Shown here: positions 1-9,591 of the stretch, piece by piece
Layout: each line of letters starts with the position of its first letter
Position numbering within the stretch: position 1 is the first letter of the stretch
DNA from: Symbiodinium natans
Lineage: Eukaryota; Sar; Dinophyceae; Suessiales; Symbiodiniaceae
Assembly (NCBI GenBank): GCA_905221605.1
Contig: CAJNDS010000209.1
Span: 64,001-128,000 of the forward strand
Reading direction: 5' to 3'
DNA length: 64,000 nucleotides
Made by a program: the position numbers and the translations under genes
The notes under the pieces: model-generated
Databases searched by the model: none
The model's input: only the letters and a program-made list of their open reading frames with translations
Told to the model about the DNA's origin: nothing

Positions 1-1989
1 TGGCTCCAGTCTCCACTTCATGTACACACTGCATCGCGCCGTGATGCCAGATTTCGGCACTGGGCACGAGGACAGCACTCGAAGGCGCGCATTCACGTGC
101 CAAGACAACGTCATAGAAACAATCTTCAAGGCACTATGCCAGCAGATTGGGGGTTACTTCAGGGATCGCCTGTGCGTTGGAGCTCATGTCAAGCTGCAAT
201 TGCTTGACCCCCAGTTTGAGGCAAGCGAAATCCTTAGGTGCGGGATCATTCCAACTGCAGAACAATACGTGTTCGTCTTAGTGCTGTTCATAACTTCAGG
301 TCTCACAAATAGATGCAAGGCTACAAATAATGCGTTATAACTTTCGCCTAGGCGTTATCACTTTCGCCTACTTTCAGGATCCTGGCATTGGTATCTTGCC
401 AGTGCCCAGGCACGTACTCTGTGATAACATTGTCTGGGCCTCTAGTACAAAGGATACGTAGCGTTTTCTCTTAGCCTTTGTCTCAGGAGCTCTCGAGACA
501 TCTTTCTACTCGGTTCCTTGGTGTCCCCTCTGCGTCCTGCCGTACGGGATTCCTCTTCACGGGAGTCCTTTTGAGGGGCAGAATTCGAGTTAACCACCGG
601 CTACAAGGCCTCCACTTTTTGTTTTCTCTTCTTGAAGTTGGTTTCTCTGAAACTGCAATTGCAAGCTGCAATAGCGGGGTCAGCTGCCTGGGTGAGTCTA
701 AGTTGGTCAGCTTCCTGGAAGCAGTTCACCGCCAATTTGTCTGTGTCTGCCTGACCGCAAGCCGTGTTAGTTGATTCTTGTCGCTCTGCCTGGCACTTCT
801 TCCTGCCAAGGAAAAGCTAGCTTTGGCCTTTAGCGGCAGCCATGGTACGACTCTGTATTGGGCGCTTAAGATTTCATCCTGATGCGTGCTCCGCATTCTT
901 CCCAGGGGGCCATGTCCAGGCTGGCACTTAGCTGCAGCAACTGGCGTTCCCAGTCTAGAGAAAGTCTGAGGTGCACACGAGCTCGTCCACGAGCTGACGG
1001 TGGCTGTCCTGCCAGGGAAGTACCCAGTCGAACCACGACTTTCGTAAACAGGTACTTGTAATGAACTGCTGGGAAAGTTCAGCTAGCCTGTTCACGCACT
1101 GGACGCATGACCCAAATAGCACGCGCACGTATGACAGCCACCAAAGCTCCTTGGACCTTACTTCCTCGCCCTCTCCGGCCCAACATCTCTCCACACGTTC
1201 CCTCGGGGCCTGCAGCCGCAGGGTGCGAAGCTCCTCAACGCGTACAGCCAAGGCAATCCAAGCAACAGTCCTTAAGCCCAGTAAATGACACACGCGAGGA
1301 TTCTTAGTAGCTTGACGATCAACCCTGCCCGCCCTGGAGGCACGGATGCCCATCGTTCGGGCTCATTTTTTTTTCATTCTGGAGTTTAAAGTCGAAAATC
1401 GTGTAAGGTTTAGGGCTTCAAAGCTCACTGTGGGCTTGAGGAAGCACGCGCCTCCGCTTCAAGAAGCTTCTTCCGGTGCTCGGCATCCTGGCAAGGGGGA
1501 GCTCACATGGCACTCTCTCAGGCCAGGGGGCGTGGAGATCTCAGCAGGTTTTCTCCCCTCCTGCTGTGCCTCGGGTTTATGTCAGGCTCTATATTCTGTA
1601 GGGATCCTATAATTCCCGAATTGCCTTCTAAGAACCTCTAAGCTGCATGGAGTGGCTGGCCGACTTACCTTGTAAGCGTGCGAAAAGCCCATGGCTCGAC
1701 CCAAAAACTGGCAAGACCCATGAGAGAGAAGACTGCACCAACACTGCGGGCCCTAATCAGCCCTTTTTAAGCAGGGACCGGGGTACCTGTCTTTGCAGCG
1801 GTAAACCCCAACCCTGGACCCATTGTGTCGCTCCTGGGTCAGCATTCGCAACTTGCCCTGGGCTTCGGCCAAAGCGACCTCGCCATGCGGCAGCATCGGA
1901 AAGCCAACAAAGTAGGGTTTGGGGTTTGTTGGCAGCGGCGGCGGGGGTCTCAGCAAGAACAGCAGCAGCAAGAGCAGCAGCAGCAGCAG

Positions 1990-2043
<54 letters not shown>

Positions 2044-2386
2044 TTTCATTTCATTTCATTTCATTTCGAACGCATGTGCGGGTTATGTCCCGCACCTTGG
2101 CGGGCATCGAGGGTGAAAATTAAGTGACCTACTCGTTCGGGACCTGGTCTGTTTCGATGTCCTGGCCATTGTAGCCAGGCAGGTTGCGCTTCTGTACACT
2201 TCTCTGCGAGATTGGTCCTCAACCTCAGCAGGCAAGCTGGCGGGCAGGCCGAGTCTGGGGGGCATCAGCTTAGCAGGCTGGCGCATGTGCATTATAAGGC
2301 ATGGAGGCTTTTCTTCTGCAGTGCGAGCAGTGGTCTGGAGGTGTGATTAAGTCCAGAATTCGGACTAGAGGAACTTAGGGATTTGA
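1..2386. other. No recognised gene; non-coding or intronic flank
   Basis: The open frames here are short (under about 160 codons), overlap on both strands, and match no family I recognise. The longest plus-strand frame (1647-2123) owes much of its length to a CAG tract read as poly-Ala or poly-Gln. I see no hairpin repeat of the kind found from 2.4 kb onward. Exons of an unrecognised gene cannot be excluded. Confidence 0.4.
1951..2066 (+). repeat. Compound microsatellite (CAG)n-(ATTTC)n
   Basis: A CAG-rich tract with AAG/GAG interruptions is followed by an uninterrupted run of about 15 CAG triplets (1996-2040), then by four or five ATTTC pentamers. On the plus strand one frame reads poly-Gln. 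There is no independent evidence that it is translated. Confidence 0.9.
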
Positions 2387-2430
2387 TGGTTCAGTTTGCT
2401 GGAGGCGACCTCACTCGCATACTGGAACCA
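2387..2430 (-). repeat. Palindromic hairpin repeat, copy 1
   Basis: Core at 2399-2417 (last bases CAG instead of CTG). Arms 2387-2399 and 2417-2430 are complementary over about 13 bases, with one mismatch and one single-base bulge. It contains the stop codon of gene A. Confidence 0.85.
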
Positions 2431-3703
2431 GGCTGGTTGTCCGATGTGGGGACGCCAGAATGACAGCTTCTCGAGCTCGAAGGAGGGACCGAAGCCGTCC
2501 ACGATGAGAGGAGGTGAGCATCTTGAACACTATTGCATAGGGCTTGTGCTCTTCGTAGATGTCATCATAGAGCGGATTGATGATTTGATAGAAGCGGAGG
2601 GCCATGCTGTTCTGGAAGTCTTGAGAATGATCCTCAGGGTTAGGAATGCCAGCATTAGCTTGAAATGCAGAGTTGACTTGCTTTAGCAGGGCATCCTCGA
2701 AGAGCTCCAGTAGTTCACCTCGCGAGATAACCGTGTCCGCGATCAAGGATTGAATCCAAGAAACTTCCTCTGCATTGATTTCTCGAAGCAGCCACTGCCT
2801 GTATGTGACCAAATCTTCGCGAATTTGGTCCTGGTAGTGAGTAAGATGAGGCAGCAGAGCCAGGAGATGTTGGTCGTAGGACAAACCATTGAGGTGATGG
2901 TCCTGATGTTGAAAGCGCCATCCATTCTTAACTGGCGATGCCCCTTCGGCGGAAGAAGAGACTTTGAGCAGCTGCTGCACCCGGTATACTGTGGAGGCTC
3001 GCCTTAGCGCCTGCAGGTCGAAGTATTGAAGGTCCAGTTGCTTGTCATCGTGCAGACGAAGATTGACGGGGAAGTAGTCCGAGCCCTGTCCTGGAGCATA
3101 CGATGGCTGTGACTGCTCAATGCCTGAGAGTAGGCGTGGAGTTGACGATCGCATGAGAAGGTGTAGATGCGACAGGGCGTTAGCAATCATAAAGTGCACC
3201 TCACCTTGGCCGAAGTGGCGCGTCAGGTACGTCCAGATGCGCTGGGTGGTAGGTTCCGCATCTTCGAGCTGGAAGGAGTTCTGGCCAGGGCCATCGTTGG
3301 TGTAGTCTCGAATCGCCTGAGAGATGAAGAGGAGCTGGCGCTTCTGATGGTACGTCAGAGTAGGAGAGCGAGGCTCTGTCAGCATCATCTCTTCATGCTT
3401 CCGTTTTGCGGCCAAGTTTCGAGGTGCAGTTTTGGGAAGGTAGAGCCGCAAGTCTCCCATGTGCCGGTGAACTTTCTCCGCGAGCAGCTTCAAGAAACTG
3501 CAGGTGCGCGAGGCTATCCGTATCTGGCGGTTCAAGTGTGGGATCGCTTCTCCCGCAGGGGTGCGTGAGGATGCCAGGTCCAGATTGCTTGCTGCGGCGG
3601 CACCAGATGGAGTTGTAGGGTAAACCGGCAGCGGTAGGAATAGAGACTCAAGAAGTACCTCCATTGCCTGTTCACGGCTGAGAACGGGGTGAAGGTCTGC
3701 CAT
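2411..3703 (-). CDS. Paralog family protein A, unknown function (430 aa)
   Basis: Last gene of the minus-strand cluster. I do not recognise the fold. It is helix-rich, with no signal peptide or membrane segment visible. It shares clear blocks with proteins C (close) and B (moderate) and weakly with D: an N-terminal LLESLFLPLPVY-type stretch, R-ASR-CSF, a KRKHEE basic patch, Q--FISQAIRDYTNDG, QLDLQYFDLQALRRAS, a YRQWLLREI block, and a C-terminal INPLYDDIYEE-KP-A motif. The ATG at 3703 was chosen because it aligns with the start of C (MxxxxPVLSR then EVLLESLF). The upstream frame stays open through hairpin copy 2, so a longer N-terminus is possible. The stop codon TGA (2411-2413) lies inside hairpin copy 1. 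A structural or nucleic-acid-binding role would be a guess. Confidence 0.8.
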   Translation of the reverse strand: MADLHPVLSREQAMEVLLESLFLPLPVYPTTPSGAAAASNLDLASSRTPAGEAIPHLNRQIRIASRTCSFLKLLAEKVHRHMGDLRLYLPKTAPRNLAAKRKHEEMMLTEPRSPTLTYHQKRQLLFISQAIRDYTNDGPGQNSFQLEDAEPTTQRIWTYLTRHFGQGEVHFMIANALSHLHLLMRSSTPRLLSGIEQSQPSYAPGQGSDYFPVNLRLHDDKQLDLQYFDLQALRRASTVYRVQQLLKVSSSAEGASPVKNGWRFQHQDHHLNGLSYDQHLLALLPHLTHYQDQIREDLVTYRQWLLREINAEEVSWIQSLIADTVISRGELLELFEDALLKQVNSAFQANAGIPNPEDHSQDFQNSMALRFYQIINPLYDDIYEEHKPYAIVFKMLTSSHRGRLRSLLRAREAVILASPHRTTSLVPVCE

Positions 3704-3717
3704 GGGCCTAGGTGGAA

Positions 3718-3749
3718 GTTCGCCAGGAGGGGACCTCACTCGTGCGAAC
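3718..3749 (-). repeat. Palindromic hairpin repeat, copy 2
   Basis: Consensus core 3724-3742 with perfect 6-base arms (3718-3723 and 3744-3749, GTTCGC/GCGAAC). It lies about 15 bases upstream of the gene A start codon. Confidence 0.9.
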
Positions 3750-3850
3750 CTGAGGGAAAACTTTGCGAGAAGAGCTGTGCTTGTGAGGCTTGACGTGGAA
3801 AGATTGGAGCTACAGGCTTTTCCCCCGCAATTTGGGAAGATAGTGCAGCG

Positions 3851-3873
3851 AACAGGAGGGGACCTCACTCGTT
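3851..3873 (-). repeat. Palindromic hairpin repeat, copy 3
   Basis: Perfect consensus core 3853-3871 with very short arms (AAC/GTT). It lies about 30 bases downstream of the gene B stop. Confidence 0.8.
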
Positions 3874-3900
3874 TGGAAGTCTGTGGTGCTCGGATGGTCC

Positions 3901-5139
3901 CTAGCCCCGAATTTTGTCGTCTAGCGTCTGTTTCAGACGTTGACGATGTCGAACGAGGAGCAGTGTCAGCGCCACAGCAAAGTTCTTATAGTCATCATAG
4001 ACCTGGTCGTGGAGCGGGGAAAGAATTGTGATGACTCCTTGGGCCTGCTCGTAATCTCCTTGGTCTCCTCCATATCTGTGTCGTATTTGTTGCCAGAGAC
4101 TGTCAGCGAAGTAGCGATGCAGAGTATCTCTAGGTAGTAGCTGATTCGCTACCAGGTTGCGCACCCAATGGAAGTCCTCAGCGGACAGAGGGGTGGACAG
4201 CCATAGGCGATACAGTGTCAGGATCTCTCGAAGTGTCTCCTGATAGTGCGGGATCATTGAAACCAATTTGGTGTGGTAGTCCTCGTAGTCAAGCTTTGAG
4301 AGATCACGGTCTTGTTCAAGGAAATCCCAGCCATCTCGGATCTGGTCGCTGGCCGATGTAGGTGTGGAGGCCGTAATAGTCCGCAGTTGTTGTAGTAGGC
4401 GAAGCTGAAGTGATGCTCTTTTGAGCGTTCTGAAATCATATGCTTCAAGATCAAGCTGATGTGGGTCTTGAAGCCGGAGGCCTAGGGGGAAATATGCTTG
4501 GCCTTGCCAGGTCTCCGCCGTCGTTTGGGAATGCAGCTGGAGTAGGTTCCGTTGATGTGCTGGAGTGAATTCAGACCTCAGAATGACCTTGGCTTGCTCC
4601 AAAGTGCGGAGCAGAATGGCATTCAGCTCTGATTGCGAGAGCTTCCCGGTAAGATAATGCCAGGTTAAAGCACCAGCCTGATCAGCTTCAGACGTGCTCA
4701 AGGACGGCGAGCCTTCGCCGTCTTTTGTGTAGTTGTGGATCATGAGGGTGAGGTACATGATTTGCTGGCGCTGGAGGGACCCCATACTCCGGGGTAGGTG
4801 CGTCGAAGGCTGCTCGTCGTCAATGTGCTTGCGCTTACCTGCCAAGATACGTGGGCTAGCCTCTAGGGGCAGGGCTGTGTGTCTGCCCTCGCGCCAAGCC
4901 AGGTACCGATCCAAGTGACATATGAAGCTGCAGAGACGTGATGCTACTCGCATGCTTCGTTCTGCCGTGCGTTCAAGGTCTTCTGTAGTGAAGAGGAGCC
5001 TCCTCGGGGCAAGATGAGTTGTTGCGAAGGCTGATGTGGCCATGTGCTCACTGATGCCGTCGGGTAGGTAGATGGTCAGTGGGACGTGGAGCGACTTCAG
5101 GAGAATCTCGAGCAGAATCTCGCGAGACGGTGAAGTCAT
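3901..5139 (-). CDS. Paralog family protein B, unknown function (412 aa)
   Basis: Second-last gene of the cluster, of the same family as A, C and D but more diverged. Shared landmarks are an ILLEILLKSLHVPLTIY N-terminus, R-ASR-CSF, GKRKH, the NYTKDG block, QLDLEAYDFRTLKRAS, GWDFLEQD, YRLWLS-PLSAEDFHWVR and a C-terminal ILSPLHDQVYDDYK motif. These are the same blocks, in the same order, as in A and C. It is soluble-looking, with no signal peptide. Start: ATG at 5139, about 15 bases from hairpin copy 4. The stop at 3901-3903 is followed after about 30 bases by hairpin copy 3. No catalytic motif is visible; function unknown. Confidence 0.8.
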   Translation of the reverse strand: MTSPSREILLEILLKSLHVPLTIYLPDGISEHMATSAFATTHLAPRRLLFTTEDLERTAERSMRVASRLCSFICHLDRYLAWREGRHTALPLEASPRILAGKRKHIDDEQPSTHLPRSMGSLQRQQIMYLTLMIHNYTKDGEGSPSLSTSEADQAGALTWHYLTGKLSQSELNAILLRTLEQAKVILRSEFTPAHQRNLLQLHSQTTAETWQGQAYFPLGLRLQDPHQLDLEAYDFRTLKRASLQLRLLQQLRTITASTPTSASDQIRDGWDFLEQDRDLSKLDYEDYHTKLVSMIPHYQETLREILTLYRLWLSTPLSAEDFHWVRNLVANQLLPRDTLHRYFADSLWQQIRHRYGGDQGDYEQAQGVITILSPLHDQVYDDYKNFAVALTLLLVRHRQRLKQTLDDKIRG

Positions 5140-5152
5140 GGCTTGTTTGCTA

Positions 5153-5179
5153 GCTGGATGGAGACCTCACGTGGCCAGC
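5153..5179 (-). repeat. Palindromic hairpin repeat, copy 4 (diverged)
   Basis: Diverged core (5154-5172) with 5-base complementary arms GCTGG/CCAGC. It lies about 15 bases upstream of the gene B start. Confidence 0.65.
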
Positions 5180-5461
5180 CTGTGTGGAGAGGCTGAGCCC
5201 GGCTGTGGCAAGCTTCAATGAAAGCAGAAAGCTGCAGACTTGAATGTGTTACTAGGTGAATCAGCCAAGGCTGAGGCATTGGCTCTGCAGCAGGCTCCAA
5301 CTATCTGCAGAAAGACCTCATTGCCGGAGAATGCCGCTGTGATCTTAGTGAGAAGGGACTGTGCTGCAGTTGGAGATGGAGACTTTTCCGCTGCTTTATC
5401 TTGGCTTGCTAAAGGCTGCTGGTGTCCTAGTTAGACAGAGACGTTGCTAACCTGGTGCTCT

Positions 5462-5492
5462 ACTTTGCAGGAGGTGACCTCACAAGCAAAGT
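5462..5492 (-). repeat. Palindromic hairpin repeat, copy 5
   Basis: Core 5468-5486 with perfect 7-base arms (ACTTTGC/GCAAAGT). It lies about 11 bases after the gene C stop. Copies 5 and 4 bracket the 0.3-kb C-B spacer as direct repeats. Confidence 0.9.
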
Positions 5493-5502
5493 TGCTAGCA
5501 GG

Positions 5503-6795
5503 CTAGGGTTCAAAAAGACGAAGGAAGGACTGGTGCCTCTCGTGCGACAAAGTACGATGAAGTGATCGAGCCTGTTGGCGGTTCGGGGGAGTGAGCATCT
5601 TATAGACGATCGCAAACGGCTTGTACTCCTCGTAGACGTCGTCATGTAAGGGATTGATGATTTGGTAGAAGCGAAGAGCCATGCTATTTTGGAAGTTCGG
5701 AGTAGAATCAACTCGGTGAGGAGACTCAGCACTGGCCTGAAGTGTATGGTTTACCTGCTTGAGGAGAGCATGCTCGAAAAGTTCGCGGAGTTCTCCTCTC
5801 GAGACTGCCGACTCTAAAAGTGTGTCACGGGCCCAGGCCGTCTCCTCTTCAGTGATGTCTCGTAGGAGCCATTTCCTGTACATCACCAGGTTCTCTCGGA
5901 GTTGGTCCTGGTAGTCCGGGAGGTGTGGCAGCAAGGCCTGGAGATGCTTGTCATAGGGCAATGAGTCGAGGTGTTGCGCTTGTTGCTGGAAGCGCCAGCC
6001 ATTGGTGATGGGCGACTCACCGCCCTGGGTTGAGTGAGATATCTTGAGAAGCTGCTGTACTCGGTATATCGTCGACGCGCGCCTGAGTGCCTGAAGGTCG
6101 AAGTATTGGAGATCCAAGTGTTTGTCTTCGGGTAGGCCTAGATGTGGGGGAAAATAACTCTGACCTTGTCCCGGAGCCATGGACGGCTGCGACTGCTCCA
6201 TGCTTGACATCAGACATGGTGTCGCCGACTTCATCAGGAGGTGGAGATGCGACAAGGCGGTGTCTATCATAAAGTTGATCTCTCCTTTGGCAAAGTGGCG
6301 GGTTAGGTACGTCCAAATTCGAAGTGCGGTATTCTCCGCATCTTCGAGCTGAAAAGAGTTTTGGCCTGGGCCATCATTTGTGTAGTCTCTGATCGCCTGA
6401 GATATGAAGATGAGCTGACGCCGCCGAATGTAAGTCAGAGTGTTCTCCTGAGGCTCGTGGAGCATCATTTCCTCGTGCTTACGTTTGGCTGCTAGCTGTC
6501 GAGTGGCAGTCTTGGGGAGGTAGAGTCGAAGGTCGCCCAGTCTCCAGTTGATCTTCTCCGTGAGCAGTTTCATGAAGCTGCAGGTGCGGGAAGCTATGCG
6601 TATCTGACGGTCCGAGTGCCGGAGGGCGTCTTCTGCCGGGATGCGTGTAGATGCCATTTGTATAGTGCTGGCCTCGTGGTCTCCCAGGGAGGATGCAGGG
6701 TAAACCGGAAGCGGGAGGAAAAGGGATTCCAGAAGCACCTCCATGGTTTTATCCCTACTCAGTACCGGAGGGAGGGCCTCCATGGTCAGGCTCAT
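5503..6795 (-). CDS. Paralog family protein C, unknown function (430 aa)
   Basis: Closest relative of protein A: same length, and most blocks nearly identical (PVLSRDKTMEVLLESLFLP, ASRTCSFMKLL, AIRDYTNDGPGQNSFQLED, YFDLQALRRASTIYRVQQL, INPLHDDVYEEYKPFA). This points to a fairly recent tandem duplication followed by insertion of B between them. It is soluble-looking and has no recognised domain. The ATG at 6795 falls inside the 3' arm of hairpin copy 6. The upstream frame is open through the hairpin (reading TSEVPSC before the Met), so an N-terminal extension cannot be excluded. Hairpin copy 5 follows the stop. Confidence 0.8.
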   Translation of the reverse strand: MSLTMEALPPVLSRDKTMEVLLESLFLPLPVYPASSLGDHEASTIQMASTRIPAEDALRHSDRQIRIASRTCSFMKLLTEKINWRLGDLRLYLPKTATRQLAAKRKHEEMMLHEPQENTLTYIRRRQLIFISQAIRDYTNDGPGQNSFQLEDAENTALRIWTYLTRHFAKGEINFMIDTALSHLHLLMKSATPCLMSSMEQSQPSMAPGQGQSYFPPHLGLPEDKHLDLQYFDLQALRRASTIYRVQQLLKISHSTQGGESPITNGWRFQQQAQHLDSLPYDKHLQALLPHLPDYQDQLRENLVMYRKWLLRDITEEETAWARDTLLESAVSRGELRELFEHALLKQVNHTLQASAESPHRVDSTPNFQNSMALRFYQIINPLHDDVYEEYKPFAIVYKMLTPPNRQQARSLHRTLSHERHQSFLRLFEP

Positions 6796-6820
6796 ACAGG
6801 AGGGGACCTCACTCGTATGA
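6792..6820 (-). repeat. Palindromic hairpin repeat, copy 6
   Basis: Perfect consensus core 6797-6815 with perfect 6-base arms (TCATAC/GTATGA). The start codon of gene C (6793-6795) is part of the 3' arm. Confidence 0.9.
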
Positions 6821-7166
6821 AGGCTCTGATGTTAGCCGGAGCAAACACAGCTGCCTTGGTGCTTTTAGGCCGAAGGTAAGGAACCAGGAGGTGAAATTCA
6901 AGGAAGGCCTCTCTCGGGCTAAGCTGCAGGGGTAGGGTTGCGCAGCAGAGTTCAAGCTGAAGGTGGGCAGAGCTGAGGCGCTGGCACTGGTGCGTGTTTC
7001 CCTCTTTCTGGTTAAGGACCTGAGGCTCTGCTCGGAGAGGGAGAGGGGTGTCTAGATTTGTGTTTGGGAGAGGCGCAGAGTAGCGGGAATAATTCTCCTT
7101 TGTCTGTTAGCAGCAGGCATAATCGATCTTCTTGTGAGAAAGAAGTTGACTAGGTTTGTTAAGTAG

Positions 7167-7195
7167 CTGACCAGGAGGGGACCTCACTCGGTCTG
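7167..7195 (-). repeat. Palindromic hairpin repeat, copy 7
   Basis: Perfect core 7172-7190 with arms pairing in 5 of 6 positions. The stop codon of gene D (7184-7186) is the TGA inside the core. Confidence 0.85.
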
Positions 7196-8425
7196 CGTAA
7201 CCGGCGCTGTTGCCGAGGGGCCCGCTGCCGTAAGAAGAGCATATCGGAATATCATCCTGCGCTCAGGCGTGAGCATCTTAAAGGCCAGAATCCAGGGGAA
7301 GGCCTGGTCCAGGACGTCATTCTCCAGGGGAGAGAGTATGGTAAGTAGTCTGTCCTGTGCTCTGGAGTCTTCCGGAAGGTGTGCAGCAATTTGCCCTTTG
7401 AGCTGGAGAGTGAGGTGTAGCTTGGCAAAACTCTCTGGTATCGTGGTATTGTGCCATATTGCCTCAAGCGAGGCCAGTTCGGATGCTGTGATGGGTCGCG
7501 ATAGCCAGGTTCTGCCCAGGCGGAGGTCTGTACGCATCTTTTGGTACGCATCAGTGGTCAGGAGAGCATGGAGTTCCGTCAAGTGCTCCGCATATGAAAG
7601 GAGTGCCATGGCTTGATCCTGTCGCAGGACGTCCCAGGGTTCGCTGGGGCAGACTTCGTCTGGCACTCGTGCTCCTCTTGCTCGGGCGACCATGAAGTCG
7701 ACCATGGCCATGGTCCGGTAAATCTTGGACGCTCGCTGTAGCATGTGAATTTCTGCGTCGAGGATGCCCAATGCATGTTCGTCACTTTGAGTATGTGGAT
7801 TGGTGTCTGCCTCTCGCGGCCACGGCGAGATATCCGAAGGGAAGAGACAAAGGTGTATTCCGTTCAGAACTCGTGTGGAGTCACTGGGTAGGATCCAGCG
7901 CAGATGCTGGGCAGCGCCATTGACAATGTCCCTGACGGTTTGCCCGCCCATTCCCAGATTGTACAGAGTCTGGGAAATGATAAGGGCGGCTAGCTTGAAG
8001 TCGTCCGGCTCCATGGTCTCCTCTTCAGTGTAGATATGCACCGTTTCGAGTATCATCTGCAAGGTAAGTGAGCTCCGTTCCGCCTCGTAGTGCTTGACAT
8101 GAGGGGGAGGCTCTGTGGGTGATAATAGGGATGCCATCTCAGCTTCGGCCAGCAAGGGAAGATTAGGCTGAGCTGATTGGGAGAGAAGTCGAATCCAGTT
8201 GTAGCTGCGTGCTGCCAGTCTCAGGGTTGGAGCCAGCATACAGTTCTCACGTCGAGCAAGACCCTTGGCCTCATCCGAGAGGTAGAGGTTTGCATCCGGA
8301 TCGCTGGTTCTCTTGCCTGTGTACAGCATTGCCTTGCAGAAGAGGTTCAGCGCGGCGATCTTGGACTTCATTGGCATCGTCGATGAGTCTGGTCGTAGCG
8401 GGAGCAACGGGCATGTATGCAACAT
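7184..8425 (-). CDS. Paralog family protein D, unknown function (413 aa)
   Basis: The most diverged member of the A-D family. Recognisable shared positions are an LNLFCKAMLYTG-like N-terminus, R-AARSYNWIRLLSQ, the YTEEE block, a LDAEIHMLQRASKIYR block in place of the QLDLQYFDLQALRRAS block, WLSRPITASEL, and a C-terminal ILSPLENDV---FPWILAFKMLTPERR segment that matches the A/C C-terminus. It has no signal peptide, membrane segment or known catalytic motif. The ATG at 8425 is the first in this frame after hairpin copy 8, which ends about 25 bases upstream. The frame is open further upstream but without an ATG. The stop TGA is supplied by hairpin copy 7. Confidence 0.75.
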   Translation of the reverse strand: MLHTCPLLPLRPDSSTMPMKSKIAALNLFCKAMLYTGKRTSDPDANLYLSDEAKGLARRENCMLAPTLRLAARSYNWIRLLSQSAQPNLPLLAEAEMASLLSPTEPPPHVKHYEAERSSLTLQMILETVHIYTEEETMEPDDFKLAALIISQTLYNLGMGGQTVRDIVNGAAQHLRWILPSDSTRVLNGIHLCLFPSDISPWPREADTNPHTQSDEHALGILDAEIHMLQRASKIYRTMAMVDFMVARARGARVPDEVCPSEPWDVLRQDQAMALLSYAEHLTELHALLTTDAYQKMRTDLRLGRTWLSRPITASELASLEAIWHNTTIPESFAKLHLTLQLKGQIAAHLPEDSRAQDRLLTILSPLENDVLDQAFPWILAFKMLTPERRMIFRYALLTAAGPSATAPVTQTE

Positions 8426-8450
8426 GACGCAGGGTTTGAGAGGGGGGGCT

Positions 8451-8482
8451 AGGCAGCAGGAGGTGACCTCGCTTTTCTGCCT
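8451..8482 (-). repeat. Palindromic hairpin repeat, copy 8
   Basis: Core 8457-8475, diverged at its 5' end (AAAGCGAGG) but perfect from GAGGTCACCTCCTG onward. Arms are a perfect 6-base pair, AGGCAG/CTGCCT. It lies upstream of the gene D start. Confidence 0.8.
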
Positions 8483-8757
8483 TTGAGCCTGGAGAGAGGG
8501 TTGATGAAAGCTATCAGTTCTTGGCAACTCGAATCAGCTGGATTGTGCTACGGCAGTTTGTGCTGCAGAGGAAGACTAAGAGTGAGGAGCCGGCTTTGTC
8601 TGTGGTAGAGCGTCCCACCTTGGCTTGTCGGTGCATAGAGCATGGCTTCGGTGTGGCACGTCGAGGACCAAGTCTAGACAGCGGTAGCAGTGTGATGCGC
8701 GGCTGGATTTCGTCTCTGAGATACTGCTGGGTTGAGAAGGTGTAAACAGTGACACAT

Positions 8758-8797
8758 GCACTCCCTAGTAGGAGGTGACCTCACTCGCAGGGAGTGC
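8758..8797 (-). repeat. Palindromic hairpin repeat, copy 9
   Basis: Core 8769-8787 with perfect 9-base arms (GCACTCCCT/AGGGAGTGC). It lies downstream of the stop of the Pro/Ser-rich gene. Confidence 0.92.
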
Positions 8798-8820
8798 CAA
8801 AATTGAGCTCTGTGCATGCC

Positions 8821-9552
8821 TCACTCTTGCGGATCTCGTCTTGGGACAAGTGGGCCTTCGGTAATTATCCAGGTCTGGACTGTGCCCGGAGGAAGTGGGC
8901 TTCCTGTGGCAGACAGTACCGAGGTGCGCGCTGGGGGGGACCACGGGCTGAAGGGGTTAGGAGCAAGGGAGACAATCGGTCCAGGAGTGATGATCCAAGT
9001 GCCCACTAGCGTTGCAGCTTCTTGCGCGGGATGAGGATGAGCTGCGGCTGGGGGAGACATTGAGGCCCCCGACGTTGAAGTGCCACTTGTCGAGGAGGGA
9101 CGTGCCGTGGTTCTGGGAGCACCTTCCGCCATGGGAGGGGGGCTATGGCCTGAGTGGTCCTGCGCTTGGAAAGGCTGGTGAACCGGAGTCGGGGGAGGGG
9201 GGCCCGACGGCTGGTAGGCCTGCTGGGTGGCTTTGGGTACGGTTTGAGCCTGGTTCGCCGGCGAGAGTGCCTTGGTTGTTATGGGAGTGGGCGGAGGCGG
9301 GCCTCCTGGGGCCAGTTGGGCGGGCTGGTTCCGGGAAGAGGCTGTCCGTCTCGAGGAGCTCCTTGACAGGGATTCCACTAGGTCGTCATCATCCTGAAGG
9401 GAAGAAGCCTCAGAGTCCAGGTCAGCCTCCGTGATCAGACGGGAGTCTGAGTCCGCCTGATGCCTCTTGCCGCGAGGATGTCGTCGCTTGGAGGGCTTGT
9501 CTTCGCTGTGTCGGGTTTCTCGATGTGAATTGCCTTCCTCCGGCGCTGACAT
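8821..9552 (-). CDS. Pro/Ser/Thr-rich low-complexity protein (243 aa)
   Basis: Unrecognised. The first third is charged (His, Arg, Lys, Asp, Glu, with KRRHPRGKRH and a DSEASSLQDDDDLVESLSRSSSRR stretch). The rest is Pro/Ala/Thr-rich, with GGPPPPTP and SGPPPPTP repeats. Near the C-terminus an imperfect repeat is seen: GTWIITPGPIVSLAPNPFSP and QTWIITEGPLVPRR. No membrane segment or catalytic motif is visible. Start: ATG at 9552, with an in-frame stop just upstream, so this start is well supported. Hairpins 10 (upstream) and 9 (downstream) bracket it. It is probably a disordered or scaffold-like protein, or a linker-rich structural product of the element. Confidence 0.65.
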   Translation of the reverse strand: MSAPEEGNSHRETRHSEDKPSKRRHPRGKRHQADSDSRLITEADLDSEASSLQDDDDLVESLSRSSSRRTASSRNQPAQLAPGGPPPPTPITTKALSPANQAQTVPKATQQAYQPSGPPPPTPVHQPFQAQDHSGHSPPPMAEGAPRTTARPSSTSGTSTSGASMSPPAAAHPHPAQEAATLVGTWIITPGPIVSLAPNPFSPWSPPARTSVLSATGSPLPPGTVQTWIITEGPLVPRRDPQE

Positions 9553-9568
9553 GGCCAGTTAGCAGTAG

Positions 9569-9591
9569 AACAGGAGGGAACCTCACTCGTT
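9569..9591 (-). repeat. Palindromic hairpin repeat, copy 10
   Basis: Core 9571-9589 with one substitution and only AAC/GTT arms. It lies about 18 bases upstream of the Pro/Ser-rich gene start. Confidence 0.75.

Noticed and set aside
1825-2127. Poly-Gln protein gene on the plus strand
   Set aside because: The frame exists mainly because of the CAG repeat; flanking residues show no coding character and the reverse strand is equally open.
5154-5486. Paired hairpins as ends of classical introns (introner elements) between genes
   Set aside because: Removing the segments between paired copies would join a frame that already ended at a stop to a gene with its own start; several stops lie inside the upstream copy. 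Spacers share no sequence with each other. The idea is kept only for single in-frame copies.
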